A stretch of 49,946 bases of DNA, from assembly GCA_040797825.1 (NCBI GenBank), contig JBFNEZ010000010.1:1-49946 (forward strand), in the 5' to 3' direction. This document shows positions 26,107 through 35,419 of this stretch, in pieces. Numbering within the stretch: position 1 is the first letter of the stretch; every line of letters starts with the position of its first letter. A program made the position numbers and the translations under genes. This DNA is from Geosporobacter sp040797825 (lineage in GTDB: Bacteria; Bacillota; Clostridia; Peptostreptococcales; Thermotaleaceae). Under the pieces are notes generated by a model. The model saw only the letters and a program-made list of their open reading frames with translations, had not been told where the DNA came from and did not search any database.

Positions 26107-27474
26107 CTACATAAGGAAAAGAGCCACGATGAAGGTCACTACGAATCCTATGCTCACAGGGATAATATTTTTTCGGGCCAAGTCCAAAGGATTCACATTA
26201 CAGATAGCTGCCACAGGAATGATTCCCCAAGGTATAATGGTTCCGCCCCCTACCCATATAGCCGAAAATTGTCCTAACACAGCCAAGGTTTCTGTTTTGA
26301 CATTTATGGCTGATGAGAAGGTTTGTGCTAGGGAGCCAACCAAAGGAAGGCCAGAGAATCCAGAGCCATCCAGACCTGTGATTCCTCCAATAACCATCTG
26401 AATAAGTGCTACGGGGAATTTTGCTAGGGAAACACGATTGGCTAGATACATACCCAAATCAGACAGAAGACCTGTAGCATTCTCTCCTAATATTTGCTGG
26501 GCAATGCCTTCACTTCCAAGGAAAAAGAAGGCCCCTATAATAATAACTGGTGCAAATATTCGAATACCGAAGATAAAGCCTTCTCTTACATAGTCCGTAA
26601 TTTTCTCCAGGGAGTTGACAAAATTATGTTGAATAATGGCTACACAACTCATGATTAAGATAGCAGTTCCCCCTACGAGGGCTGTGGCATCTCCTCCGCG
26701 AAGCTCATACTTGTACATTACAAAAACGTCTAATAAGAAGATCAGCGGTGTAACAATGGCAACGAAATAAACTCCAGCAGTAGGCTTTGTATGTTCAACA
26801 ACTTCTGCTGTTACGGCTACCTCTTTGAAATCTTTCATTTCTCTACGCATCATGAAGAAAGAACATCCTACGGTGACGATACTCATGGTAAGCCATAGAG
26901 GAATACTGGCTTGAATCAATGTTAGAGGATTTTCAATAGCTGCCGCTTTGGCGGTAATAGAAGGGGCTCCCTGTATAAAGTAGTCTCCTGAAAGGGCTAC
27001 ACCATGGCCAAAGATATTCATTGCCACCGCTGCCCAGATTGCTGGCAAACCTGCTTGTATGGCAGCAGGCAGCATAATTGCACCTACTAGGGCCACCGCA
27101 GGAGAGGGCCATACAAACCAGGAAAATAGCATCATGACAAAGCCAAGACAAAAGAAAGCAATCGTAGGGTTAACCATAAATTTTTTAAAAGGCCGCATCA
27201 TCAATTCATCGGCGCCAATGTCCCGGAGTGCATGGGACATTGCAACCACTAGGGAAATAACTACAATAATACCCCAAAACTCATTCCCCGAGGCGATCAA
27301 AGCATTATAAACTACTTGGACCGCTGTTAACAAGCTTCCAGAAGAAAGAAAACCAATGATAAAAATACCCAGGATACAGGGCAATACCGTATCCTTTCGA
27401 AAAGCCATGGTGATTACAACGACTAAAATCATAAGGACATAGGCGTAATGCATAATTGTCAGCTGTTCCATCAT
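26107..27474 (-). CDS. ion-transporter-superfamily permease, lysine-riboswitch controlled
   Basis: A 455-residue protein with about 11-12 hydrophobic helices and the inverted-repeat look of the IT superfamily (GntP/CitMHS/NhaC-like). Conserved-looking half-sites are FSWFVWPSPAVALVGAIMLP and SGFSGLPLVGSLAQTFSSAI, each with Gly/Pro/Ser re-entrant loop character. ATGATG follows a run of G. It is the second gene behind a lysine riboswitch, 56 bases after an FAD oxidoreductase. Lysine or a lysine precursor is therefore a reasonable substrate, by inference. I cannot place it in a named family with certainty. Confidence 0.75.
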   Translation of the reverse strand: MMEQLTIMHYAYVLMILVVVITMAFRKDTVLPCILGIFIIGFLSSGSLLTAVQVVYNALIASGNEFWGIIVVISLVVAMSHALRDIGADELMMRPFKKFMVNPTIAFFCLGFVMMLFSWFVWPSPAVALVGAIMLPAAIQAGLPAIWAAVAMNIFGHGVALSGDYFIQGAPSITAKAAAIENPLTLIQASIPLWLTMSIVTVGCSFFMMRREMKDFKEVAVTAEVVEHTKPTAGVYFVAIVTPLIFLLDVFVMYKYELRGGDATALVGGTAILIMSCVAIIQHNFVNSLEKITDYVREGFIFGIRIFAPVIIIGAFFFLGSEGIAQQILGENATGLLSDLGMYLANRVSLAKFPVALIQMVIGGITGLDGSGFSGLPLVGSLAQTFSSAINVKTETLAVLGQFSAIWVGGGTIIPWGIIPVAAICNVNPLDLARKNIIPVSIGFVVTFIVALFLM

Positions 27475-27530
27475 TTTCCCCCCATTTTTTATATATTTTT
27501 ATTTGCTATAAGAGCCACCAAAATCAGTTT

Positions 27531-28850
27531 CTAGGAGCACAAAGCATTATCCGCTACTTCTAATTTCTTGTTTTTTACCAAAGGTTGATTAAAGATATCT
27601 TTTAATCCCAATGCTGTTACTTCAGCCTGGATTTTTTCTGCATCCAAGCGATATAAGCCCAATTCTTTCATACGTTCAAAATAAATACTTCCTGAAAAAG
27701 TAAACTTTTTACCCATGCCTTCCTCTGTGGCCATTTTTTCCTTTACGAAGGCAATGGCATCCCCTACAGCCAGTTCTCGGGGAAGTTGAAGGAGGGGATT
27801 GTCTGCAGCAAGTCTTACACTGTTGTGGCCTGCCAGGAAACCGGTTATAATTGCTTCTGTATGACCTACAAGAAGACCTGCCTTTTCACCCCCGCAAAAT
27901 AGATTATCCACACCATCAACCTTTAAATGATTGTCACGAGGAGCCATACCAAAATATCTCATAGAGTTGCCCTTTCCACCAGCATAGGGATCTTCATAGC
28001 GGGCGTGTTCAAACCCTGGTATTTTTCTAAGCCGCTCTAGGCTAAAAAAGGGAGCCATCAATTTAGCATGGCCTGTATCCAATAAGATTACATTGTCTTT
28101 AAATTCTGGAAGTGCATATTGTTGACAAGCTTTTGTTCCGAGATGATCTTCGATAAGTTCTTGAGGAAGGGGGATAATAGCAACGCCCTTACTGTTTAGT
28201 TCATTTTGTATTTCTTGAGATAAGGATTCTTTAAAGAATTTACAGGCACCGCTCATGGCTCCGATGCTGCCATCGACTTTCTTTCCTATCATTTCTTCTA
28301 CACCGGCTAAATTCGTAAGGCTGACCCTGCCGCCGAAGCTTGGACAGCGTAAGATGCACATGGCACATCCATTACCATATTTTATACAGTTTCCCATAGG
28401 ACCAGCAGTGCCAGTGGTATCCACAAACACATCTCCTTTAAAAACCCGGTCCAATTGGTCTTTTACAGACAAAATTTTCTTTCCATCCATAGAAACCTGT
28501 ATAATTCGTGACTCAAAGACAACTTCTATATTGAGTGATTTTAAATGTTCTAATACAGCACCATAAGTATCGGCAATGTCGTAAAGATTCACATGCTTAT
28601 GACCAGGAAATTCTATATTGCGATGCCTGCTGTGGGTATCACATATTTTGAAAAGATCACCACCGCCTAAAGCAATCATTTCTTCTGTAGCAGTATATCG
28701 TCCATTATTTCGCATAATACCGCCAACTAAGCCGGTACCTAATAACATATCGGTTCTTTCTAAAAGGGTAACCTGAGCGCCTGCCTTTGCAGCAGCTATT
28801 GCAGCACCACATCCAGACCATCCTCCTCCAACAACTACAACCTTTACCAT
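27531..28850 (-). CDS. FAD-dependent oxidoreductase, first gene after a lysine riboswitch
   Basis: A 439-residue flavoprotein. The N-terminal dinucleotide fold is VVVGGGWSGCGAAIAAAKAG with the ERTD acid at the end of strand 2. The C-terminal FAD contact is LFCGGEKAGLLVGHTEAI. It belongs to the FAD_oxidored/TrmFO-GidA-like group but is shorter and lacks the tRNA-binding parts I would expect. A cysteine cluster, GCAMCILRCPSFGGR, near residue 165 could be redox-active or bind a metal. The second ATG (28850) is chosen, eight bases after GGAGG. The lysine riboswitch upstream ties it to lysine metabolism, but the reaction is unknown. Confidence 0.8.
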   Translation of the reverse strand: MVKVVVVGGGWSGCGAAIAAAKAGAQVTLLERTDMLLGTGLVGGIMRNNGRYTATEEMIALGGGDLFKICDTHSRHRNIEFPGHKHVNLYDIADTYGAVLEHLKSLNIEVVFESRIIQVSMDGKKILSVKDQLDRVFKGDVFVDTTGTAGPMGNCIKYGNGCAMCILRCPSFGGRVSLTNLAGVEEMIGKKVDGSIGAMSGACKFFKESLSQEIQNELNSKGVAIIPLPQELIEDHLGTKACQQYALPEFKDNVILLDTGHAKLMAPFFSLERLRKIPGFEHARYEDPYAGGKGNSMRYFGMAPRDNHLKVDGVDNLFCGGEKAGLLVGHTEAIITGFLAGHNSVRLAADNPLLQLPRELAVGDAIAFVKEKMATEEGMGKKFTFSGSIYFERMKELGLYRLDAEKIQAEVTALGLKDIFNQPLVKNKKLEVADNALCS

Positions 28851-28921
28851 TGTCATTTCCTCCTTATATGAGTTTTACTCTAAATCAGTCTTTTATTAAA
28901 AGAAAACCATATTCCCAAATT

Positions 28922-28952
28922 AAAAAAGCAATTGGTGTAAGAGACCAATTGC
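28922..28952 (-). terminator. riboswitch terminator
   Basis: On the minus strand GCAATTGGT (28952-28944) and ACCAATTGC (28936-28928) form a nine-pair stem followed by TTTTTT. It is the expression platform of the lysine riboswitch. Confidence 0.9.
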
Positions 28953-28984
28953 CTGTTTCACAAAATATAGAAATATTCTGTCGT

Positions 28985-29165
28985 GAACACAAACAAGATA
29001 GCACTCCACCAGGATACCGGTGACAGTCGCAGAGCTATTAACCCTGAAACCAGATATGCATTGTAGAGCCAATACATCCTTCGGTGCCTTCCCCTTTCAG
29101 CAGGTTTCTCTGGTTTCTCTAAAACCTCCCCCTGTTTACTCTTGTCAGGCACGCCTCTATCATGA
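28985..29165 (-). ncRNA. lysine riboswitch (L box)
   Basis: Read on the minus strand, the aptamer has all the landmarks of the Bacillus lysC leader, in order. They are ATAGAGGCGTGCC, AAGAGTAAAC, GCTGAAAGGGGAAG, CACCGAAGGATG, GGTTAATAGC, GACTGTCACC and GGAGTGCTATCTTGTT. Helix P1 is formed by GATAG (29161-29157) with CTATC (28999-28995). A rho-independent terminator follows, so bound lysine should switch off the downstream oxidoreductase and permease. Confidence 0.95.
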
Positions 29166-29185
29166 ATAAATATTAATTAGTATGA

Positions 29186-29214
29186 ATGATATCAAAATTT
29201 AAAGGCCATGTCAA
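29186..29214 (-). promoter_or_regulatory. promoter of the lysine riboswitch operon
   Basis: TTGACA (29214-29209), exactly 17 bases, TATCAT (29191-29186) on the minus strand. Transcription would start about 15 bases before the aptamer. Confidence 0.8.
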
Positions 29215-29338
29215 CAATAATCAAATATTACCAAATAATTCAGTAAGCTGGAAATATTATGGAAATACTATTTTTTTTAAGGTAAAATGGTATAGAAAAG
29301 AATAATATCTTATTTTTGCAGATAGAGAGGAATAGGAA

Positions 29339-30622
29339 ATGAAAAGAAAGCTACCCTATAAAATATTGATTGTAGATGACAATCATAATAATCTATTTTC
29401 CCTCAGGAAACTGATTGAAGCTTACATTGAAGCTGAAGTTATTGAAGCAGATTCTGGACAAAAAGCACTTCAACAAATCTTTAGAAATTCAGTAGATTTA
29501 ATGATCCTAGATGTACAAATGGAAGAAATGGATGGATTTGAGATAGCTTCTCTGATAAAGCAAAGGCAAAAAACCAAGGATATACCCATTGTATTTTTAA
29601 CGGCTTCTTTTATAGGAGATGAGTTTAAAAAGAGAGGATTTGAAGTAGGTGCTGTGGATTATTTAACAAAACCTATTGACGAATATCAATTAATCAATCG
29701 AATAAATTGGTATTTGAAAGTAATTGAAAAGGAGAGAAATCTCAATCGAATATTAGAAGAGAAGGTAAAAGAACAGACCAGAGAGCTGCGAAAGGCCAAG
29801 GAAGAGGCAGAGGCAGCCAATGGGGCAAAGGATATATTTTTGGCCAATATATCCCATGAACTAAGAACACCTTTAAATATCATACTGGGTACTACACAAA
29901 TGCTAAAGTTGTATTTAACCAGGGATGAAGAAATGGATCGGGAACGGGTTGAAAAGAAAATAGATATGCAGGTTCAAAATTGTTATCGTCTCTTGAGATT
30001 GGTTAATAATCTCATTGATATTTCCAAGATAGACACAGGACATTTTGATATAGTAATGAAAAGCTGCAATGTAGTCCAATTCGTTGAAGCCATTACCTTG
30101 TCCGTTGCTGAATATGTTGAAGATAAAGGAATATCTCTGATATTTGATACCGATGTAGAGGAAAAAATGATTTCCTGTGATTTAAATGCTATGGAGAGGA
30201 TTGTTTTAAACCTTTTATCCAATGCCAGTAAGTTTACACCGCCAGGGGGAAAAATTTATGTCAACATTGAAGATCTAAAGGAAATCGTCCGAATATCTGT
30301 GAAAGACACGGGGATTGGAATCATTCCAGATAAAATTAATCTCATTTTCGAACGATTCAAACAGGCAGATGAACTATTAACTAGAAAACATGAAGGCAGC
30401 GGCATCGGGCTCAATCTAGTAAAATCATTGGTGGAAATGCATGGCGGTGAGATTTCTGTCCGTTCTGTATACGGAGAGGGATGTGAGTTTATTGTGGAAT
30501 TGCCTACTAATTTAACCTATGTAGGTGAGGAAGAAAATCTTTTAGAATACAATTCCAGTGAAAGTGTTGTTCAAAAAATTCATGTGGAGTTTTCTGATAT
30601 CTATTTCCTTGGAGCCGTATAA
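29339..30622 (+). CDS. response regulator-histidine kinase fusion (REC-HisKA-HATPase)
   Basis: A 427-residue cytoplasmic protein with no membrane segment. The N-terminal receiver domain (about 1-125) has the acidic pair IVDDN and phosphoacceptor Asp58 in LMILDVQMEEMDG. A short coiled coil follows, then the dimerisation domain with His173 in NISHELRTPLN and an ATPase domain with NLLSNASKF, VKDTGIGI and GSGIGLNLVKSLVEMHGG. It has its own start behind AGAGGAATAGG and lies 41 bases before the large hybrid kinase. The REC-first order suggests it receives phosphate and then signals to its own kinase core or to its neighbour. Confidence 0.92.
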   Translation: MKRKLPYKILIVDDNHNNLFSLRKLIEAYIEAEVIEADSGQKALQQIFRNSVDLMILDVQMEEMDGFEIASLIKQRQKTKDIPIVFLTASFIGDEFKKRGFEVGAVDYLTKPIDEYQLINRINWYLKVIEKERNLNRILEEKVKEQTRELRKAKEEAEAANGAKDIFLANISHELRTPLNIILGTTQMLKLYLTRDEEMDRERVEKKIDMQVQNCYRLLRLVNNLIDISKIDTGHFDIVMKSCNVVQFVEAITLSVAEYVEDKGISLIFDTDVEEKMISCDLNAMERIVLNLLSNASKFTPPGGKIYVNIEDLKEIVRISVKDTGIGIIPDKINLIFERFKQADELLTRKHEGSGIGLNLVKSLVEMHGGEISVRSVYGEGCEFIVELPTNLTYVGEEENLLEYNSSESVVQKIHVEFSDIYFLGAV

Positions 30623-30663
30623 AAAGGTAATAGTCAGGATTTTTGTACCAAGGAGGAGAAAAA

Positions 30664-33600
30664 ATGAAGTGGTTTAGTAGAATAAGTATTCGAAACAGGC
30701 TAACAGCAGCTTTGTTAATATCAATCATGGCTTTCATAGGCTTTGGTATTTATACCATGATAGGCATGCATGAGCTGCAGCAAGTAACCCATAATATTTA
30801 CGAAGATCCTTTGCATATTGCCTATATAGCCAATGAGGTAAGAGTAGATATGATTAAAGCCCAAAGAGAGATAAGAGAATTACTTCTGGTAGAGGATGAA
30901 GCAGATATTCGAGAAGAAATTGAGAGCATCTCTGCTATCCATCTTCGTATATTAAATAATTTAGATAGGCTCAAAGGAGAAGGAAGGTTAGAAGAAAATC
31001 AAATTCTGGCAGAAGAAATCAGGGCAGATTATTTTACATGGAAGCAAAAACATGAACAGGTTATGAGATTGGTTCTAGTAGATAATATAAAAGATGCAGA
31101 GGATATTATCCTTATGAGCAATCGTGTACCAGCGGAAAGGATGGAAGATAAGCTGGTTCAAATTGATAAAAATGTAAAAAATGCTGCAAGTCAATTAAAC
31201 GAAAGGGCCAAGAAAATAGAAGAGCACTTAAGGGCTGCTGGTGTCAGTCTAATGCTTATATTGGGAAGTTTCTGGGCAGTATTTTTTATGCTAGTCAGCA
31301 GAAGTATTGTACAGCCCATTAACCAGCTGAAGGATAGCATGAATGAGAGTATCCTCTCTGGAAAGCTTACCCAAATCCATTTGTCGGGCAACAATGAGAT
31401 TACAGAGATGGCTAGATCCTACGATGTCTTGATAGAAAAGCTAGACAATGCTTTTTGGATAAAGGACAGACAAAATTTATTAAACCAAGAGATATCCAGT
31501 GCAGAGTCACTTCAAGAATTAATTGAAAGAGCATTGCGTTTTATTGCTCGAGAAGTGAATGCAGGAAAGGGTATTTTCTATAGATATGATGCTGTCAATC
31601 AGAGCCTCCATTTAGCAGCCTCCTATGCTATCACAGAAAAGGAACAGCTTATTAGGGAGTATAAATTGGGAGAAGGAATTCCAGGTCAAGTGGCCCTGGA
31701 AAAAAGGGCCATACTTTTAAAAAATATTCAAAGAGAAGAAAGCTATATTCAAACAGGAATCTTTAGGGAAGCACCTCTGAACGTCTATGCTCTTCCTTTG
31801 ATATATGAAGAAAATATCTATGGCGTAATAGAGCTGGCATCCTTTCAAGGCTTTAACATTCAAAAACAAGAATTTTTAGCACAAGGGGCTGGAATTCTGG
31901 CGATTAACCTACATGCCGCCATTCAAAATCAAAAGGTAAAGGATTTATTAGATATTTCTGAAGCGGCCCAGCAAGAAACCCGTCATACAGCCAATGAATT
32001 GACAGAAGCAAATCGGATATTGGAAAAGCAACGGGAACTGCTTCAACAGCAAACTTTAAAGCTTCAGCAAAGCAATGCAGAGTTAGAAGAGCAGCAGCAG
32101 CAGCTTCAACAACAGAGTGAGATCCTCTATCTAACCAATTCCCAATTGGAAGAACAGCAGCAGCTGATGGAAGAACAATCCAGGCTTCTTAGTATCAAAA
32201 ATAAAGAATTAGAAGCTTCAAGAATGGAATTATTGGAACGATCTAAACAACTGGAAATATCCAATCGATATAAGTCAGAGTTTTTAGCCAATATGTCCCA
32301 TGAACTGCGAACGCCTCTAAATGCCATTATTCTTTTATCAAAATTGATGGCCAAAAATGAAGGTAAGCTATTGGATGAGGCGCACCTGGAAAAAATAGAA
32401 ATTATTTATCGCTCTGGAAGAGAACTATTGCGTCTTATTAATGATATTTTAGACTTATCAAAGATAGAGGCAGGAAAGATGGAATTATATAGAGTTTCTT
32501 TTCGTACTCAAGAACTGATTGATGAATTGGAACAGTTCTTTCAAGCTTCAGCTAAAGAAAAGCAATTAGCCTTTATCATAGAAGATTCCGTCAATGCTAC
32601 ACTCTTTGGGGATCGATATAAGATATCTCAGATTTTGAGAAATCTCATCTCTAATGCCATTAAGTTCACAGAAAAAGGCTCCGTAACCCTATACATTACC
32701 TACGATCAAGAAGTAGAAGAGGGTGTTCTTTTTTCCGTAAAAGATACAGGAATTGGAATTAAAAAAGAAAACATAGACAGAATTTTTCAGTCCTTTCAAC
32801 AGGAAGATGGATCCACATCTAGAAAATTCGGAGGAACGGGATTAGGCCTTTCTATTTCTAAAAAAATGATAGATCTAATGGGAGGAAAGATTCGGGTCAA
32901 CAGCAAGGACGGAGAGGGGAGCACTTTTACTCTATATTTGCCTAATATGCTGAATGCCAAAAAAGAAACCTATGTGCATAAGGAATACCTTCAATCTCTA
33001 GAAGAGGTTGCTGCCACTAGTACAGAAACTATAGGACTTTTACAACCTAAAAAAGTTATTTTGGTAATTGAGGATGATGAGATATTTGCTCAACAGCTGC
33101 ATAGAATCATAGAAGGGATGGGCTTTGACAGTGTTCTTGCTACAACAGGGGAGGAAGGATTGGTCTGTGCCAGAAAGTATATGATTGACGGTATTCTCCT
33201 TGATCTGATACTGCCTGATATCAGTGGTGTTGAAGTCCTAAGAGAACTAAAGAGCACAGCAGAGTTAAGAAATATTCCGATCCAGGTTATTTCGGCTAAG
33301 GAAAAGAACAATAAACTGCAAAAAATGGGAGCTGTGGGCTATCAACAAAAGCCCATAGCAGAGGAGGACATATCTGAGACCGTTTTAAAGATGCTGGCTA
33401 TTACAGATAAAAAGAAAAAAAGAGTACTGCTGATAGAAGATAATCCTAAGCTAAAAAATGCTACGGAGGCTCTTATTATTCAGGGAGATATGGAGATAAA
33501 AACAGTAGAAACAGCAGAAAAAGCAAAACTTCAAATCCAAAAGGGAGCCTATGATATGATTGTTCTAAATGTGGAACTAGAGGGAGGAAAAGGTGCCGAG

Positions 33601-34212
33601 ATTTGTAAATATATTCAGGAGAAAGGCTTAGAAGTACCGATCGTTGTGTACACTGGAAAGCCCTTGACACCAAAACAAGAAAAAGAAATTAATCAATATG
33701 CGGATAGCCTGATTGTCAAAACTGCCGATTCGGGAGAACGATTGCAGGATGAAGTAGCTTTATTTCTCCATCAAGTAAAGAAAAAAGAAGAAAAGAAAAG
33801 TCTTTTTTTATCTAAAACTTCTATGGAATATAACCTGCAATTAAATGGAGTAAGAATATTGATTGCCGATGACGATCTGCGTAATATTTTTGTTTTGGCT
33901 TCGGCCCTTGAAGATTATGGGGCAGAAATATTGGAAGCAGAAAATGGGGAGGAAGCTCTCGAAATATTACAGAAAGAGCAGGTTGATTTGGTACTAATGG
34001 ATGTTATGATGCCTAAAATGGATGGACTGGAAGCCATTAAGAGAATTCGAAGAGATGAGCGTTTAAATCACCTACCTATTATTGCCATTACTGCAAAGGC
34101 ATTAAAAGAGGATCGGCAAAAATGTATGGAAGCGGGAGCCAATGACTACATTTCAAAACCCATTGACTATGATATTCTTATTCGTGTAATAAAAGCTTGG
34201 CTGAAAAAATAA
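30664..34212 (+). CDS. hybrid histidine kinase with GAF and three REC domains
   Basis: A 1182-residue membrane sensor. It has helix 1 near residues 12-36, a 4HB chemoreceptor-type sensor, helix 2 near 190-212, HAMP, GAF (about 270-420), and a glutamine-rich coiled coil of about 100 residues (many QQQ). HisKA follows with His546 in NMSHELRTPLNA, then HATPase (NLISNAIKF, VKDTGIGI, GTGLGLSISKKMIDLMGG) and three receivers. Receivers 1 and 3 have acceptor Asp847 and Asp1113. Receiver 2 has Asn969 (IVLNVELEGG) and cannot be phosphorylated at that site. ATG at 30664 follows AAGGAGGAG. It sits between a REC-kinase gene and a CheR gene and is probably co-transcribed with both. Confidence 0.93.
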   Translation: MKWFSRISIRNRLTAALLISIMAFIGFGIYTMIGMHELQQVTHNIYEDPLHIAYIANEVRVDMIKAQREIRELLLVEDEADIREEIESISAIHLRILNNLDRLKGEGRLEENQILAEEIRADYFTWKQKHEQVMRLVLVDNIKDAEDIILMSNRVPAERMEDKLVQIDKNVKNAASQLNERAKKIEEHLRAAGVSLMLILGSFWAVFFMLVSRSIVQPINQLKDSMNESILSGKLTQIHLSGNNEITEMARSYDVLIEKLDNAFWIKDRQNLLNQEISSAESLQELIERALRFIAREVNAGKGIFYRYDAVNQSLHLAASYAITEKEQLIREYKLGEGIPGQVALEKRAILLKNIQREESYIQTGIFREAPLNVYALPLIYEENIYGVIELASFQGFNIQKQEFLAQGAGILAINLHAAIQNQKVKDLLDISEAAQQETRHTANELTEANRILEKQRELLQQQTLKLQQSNAELEEQQQQLQQQSEILYLTNSQLEEQQQLMEEQSRLLSIKNKELEASRMELLERSKQLEISNRYKSEFLANMSHELRTPLNAIILLSKLMAKNEGKLLDEAHLEKIEIIYRSGRELLRLINDILDLSKIEAGKMELYRVSFRTQELIDELEQFFQASAKEKQLAFIIEDSVNATLFGDRYKISQILRNLISNAIKFTEKGSVTLYITYDQEVEEGVLFSVKDTGIGIKKENIDRIFQSFQQEDGSTSRKFGGTGLGLSISKKMIDLMGGKIRVNSKDGEGSTFTLYLPNMLNAKKETYVHKEYLQSLEEVAATSTETIGLLQPKKVILVIEDDEIFAQQLHRIIEGMGFDSVLATTGEEGLVCARKYMIDGILLDLILPDISGVEVLRELKSTAELRNIPIQVISAKEKNNKLQKMGAVGYQQKPIAEEDISETVLKMLAITDKKKKRVLLIEDNPKLKNATEALIIQGDMEIKTVETAEKAKLQIQKGAYDMIVLNVELEGGKGAEICKYIQEKGLEVPIVVYTGKPLTPKQEKEINQYADSLIVKTADSGERLQDEVALFLHQVKKKEEKKSLFLSKTSMEYNLQLNGVRILIADDDLRNIFVLASALEDYGAEILEAENGEEALEILQKEQVDLVLMDVMMPKMDGLEAIKRIRRDERLNHLPIIAITAKALKEDRQKCMEAGANDYISKPIDYDILIRVIKAWLKK

Positions 34213-34227
34213 TGAGGGAGAAGTTAA

Positions 34228-35367
34228 ATGAGCCTGTATGTTTACTATGGCAAAGATGGAATAAAGCATATCATTTTAAATGGAGAATTGGATACAAGAG
34301 AAAAATTTCTCAGGTTGATAGATTGTCTGCAAGACAGTATGGGACTTTCATACATTACTTTTAAAGACAATCACATGCTTCCCGCGGATATTATAGATGT
34401 ACTGCATAGTATGCAGCAGCGTAATAAAGTTAAGATATTTGTATTAAAGCCCTACTTATATTCTTACTTGTATAGGTTGGGTATCTTTAGTTATTATGTA
34501 TCGGGAAAACACATCTTAGGATCTTCAAAAATAGGACAAGAAGCTATAAAAAGTAGTGATATGAATCAGTGGGAAGTAGGGGATTTTTTAGAAGAAATCT
34601 ATCATTGCTATGGATATAACTATACTCGTTACCAAAGGGATAGTATATTAAGAAGAATTAAAATCTGTATGTTAAAAGAGAGCATAAAAGATTTTAGCTA
34701 TTTTAGGAAAGCAGTATTGGAAGATGAAGGACTATTTGAACGATTGTTTCTAGAGTTTTCCATAAATGTAACAAACTTTTTTAGAGATCCACAGGTTTTT
34801 TCAGCTATTAGGGAAAAGGTATTGCCCAAGCTGCAATCATTTCCATATATCCGTATATGGTGCGCAGGCTGCTCTTCAGGCCAAGAGGCATATTCCATAG
34901 CAATTCTATTGAAAGAGCTAGATATGTTGGAGAAAGTACAAATTTATGCCACAGATATCAATCCTTATGTATTAGATGAGGCAGAAAATGGTCTATATTC
35001 CCTCAATGAAATAAAGAAAGACATTGAGAATTATAGAGAAGCAAAAGGGCAAGGAAGCTTTATGGATTACTTTTACTTAAAAGAAGGATACATGGAGGTT
35101 ATACCAGAGATAAAAAAGAAGGTCCTTTTTTTTCAACACAACTTGGTGGATAATGGAATTTTAGAAGGATTTCATCTAATATTATGCAGAAATGTACTTA
35201 TCTACTTTGATAAAGATTTGCAAAAGAATATTTTAAGGAGTTTTTATCATTCTTTGAATGAAGATGGATTTTTAATCCTTGGAAGCAGCGAGACAATTTT
35301 CTGCAAGGAAGAAGATAAAAATTTTTATCCTTATGATATGGAATGTAAAATTTTTAAAAGAGCATAA
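34228..35367 (+). CDS. CheR-type methyltransferase with unknown N-terminal domain
   Basis: A 379-residue protein. Residues 125-379 are a CheR glutamate methyltransferase. YTRYQRDSILRRIK opens the N-terminal CheR helix bundle, VTNFFRDPQVF follows, and the SAM-binding RIWCAGCSSGQEAYSIA and CRNVLIYFDKDLQ regions are intact. The first 120 residues (LYVYYGKDGIKHIILNGEL onward) are not part of CheR and look like a small alpha/beta domain, perhaps STAS-like, of unknown role. It follows the hybrid kinase by 15 bases. No chemoreceptor gene is adjacent, so its methyl acceptor may be the 4HB-type hybrid kinase or a distant receptor. Confidence 0.9.
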   Translation: MSLYVYYGKDGIKHIILNGELDTREKFLRLIDCLQDSMGLSYITFKDNHMLPADIIDVLHSMQQRNKVKIFVLKPYLYSYLYRLGIFSYYVSGKHILGSSKIGQEAIKSSDMNQWEVGDFLEEIYHCYGYNYTRYQRDSILRRIKICMLKESIKDFSYFRKAVLEDEGLFERLFLEFSINVTNFFRDPQVFSAIREKVLPKLQSFPYIRIWCAGCSSGQEAYSIAILLKELDMLEKVQIYATDINPYVLDEAENGLYSLNEIKKDIENYREAKGQGSFMDYFYLKEGYMEVIPEIKKKVLFFQHNLVDNGILEGFHLILCRNVLIYFDKDLQKNILRSFYHSLNEDGFLILGSSETIFCKEEDKNFYPYDMECKIFKRA

Positions 35368-35374
35368 AATTTTA

Positions 35375-35411
35375 AAAAGGAGATTCCTTATAAAAAAGAA
35401 TCTCCTTTTGA
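35375..35411. terminator. bidirectional terminator after the signalling operon
   Basis: AAAAGGAGATTC (35375-35386) pairs exactly with GAATCTCCTTTT (35398-35409). It is flanked by A and T so that it serves both convergent units. Confidence 0.85.
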
Positions 35412-35419
35412 GGTAAAAA

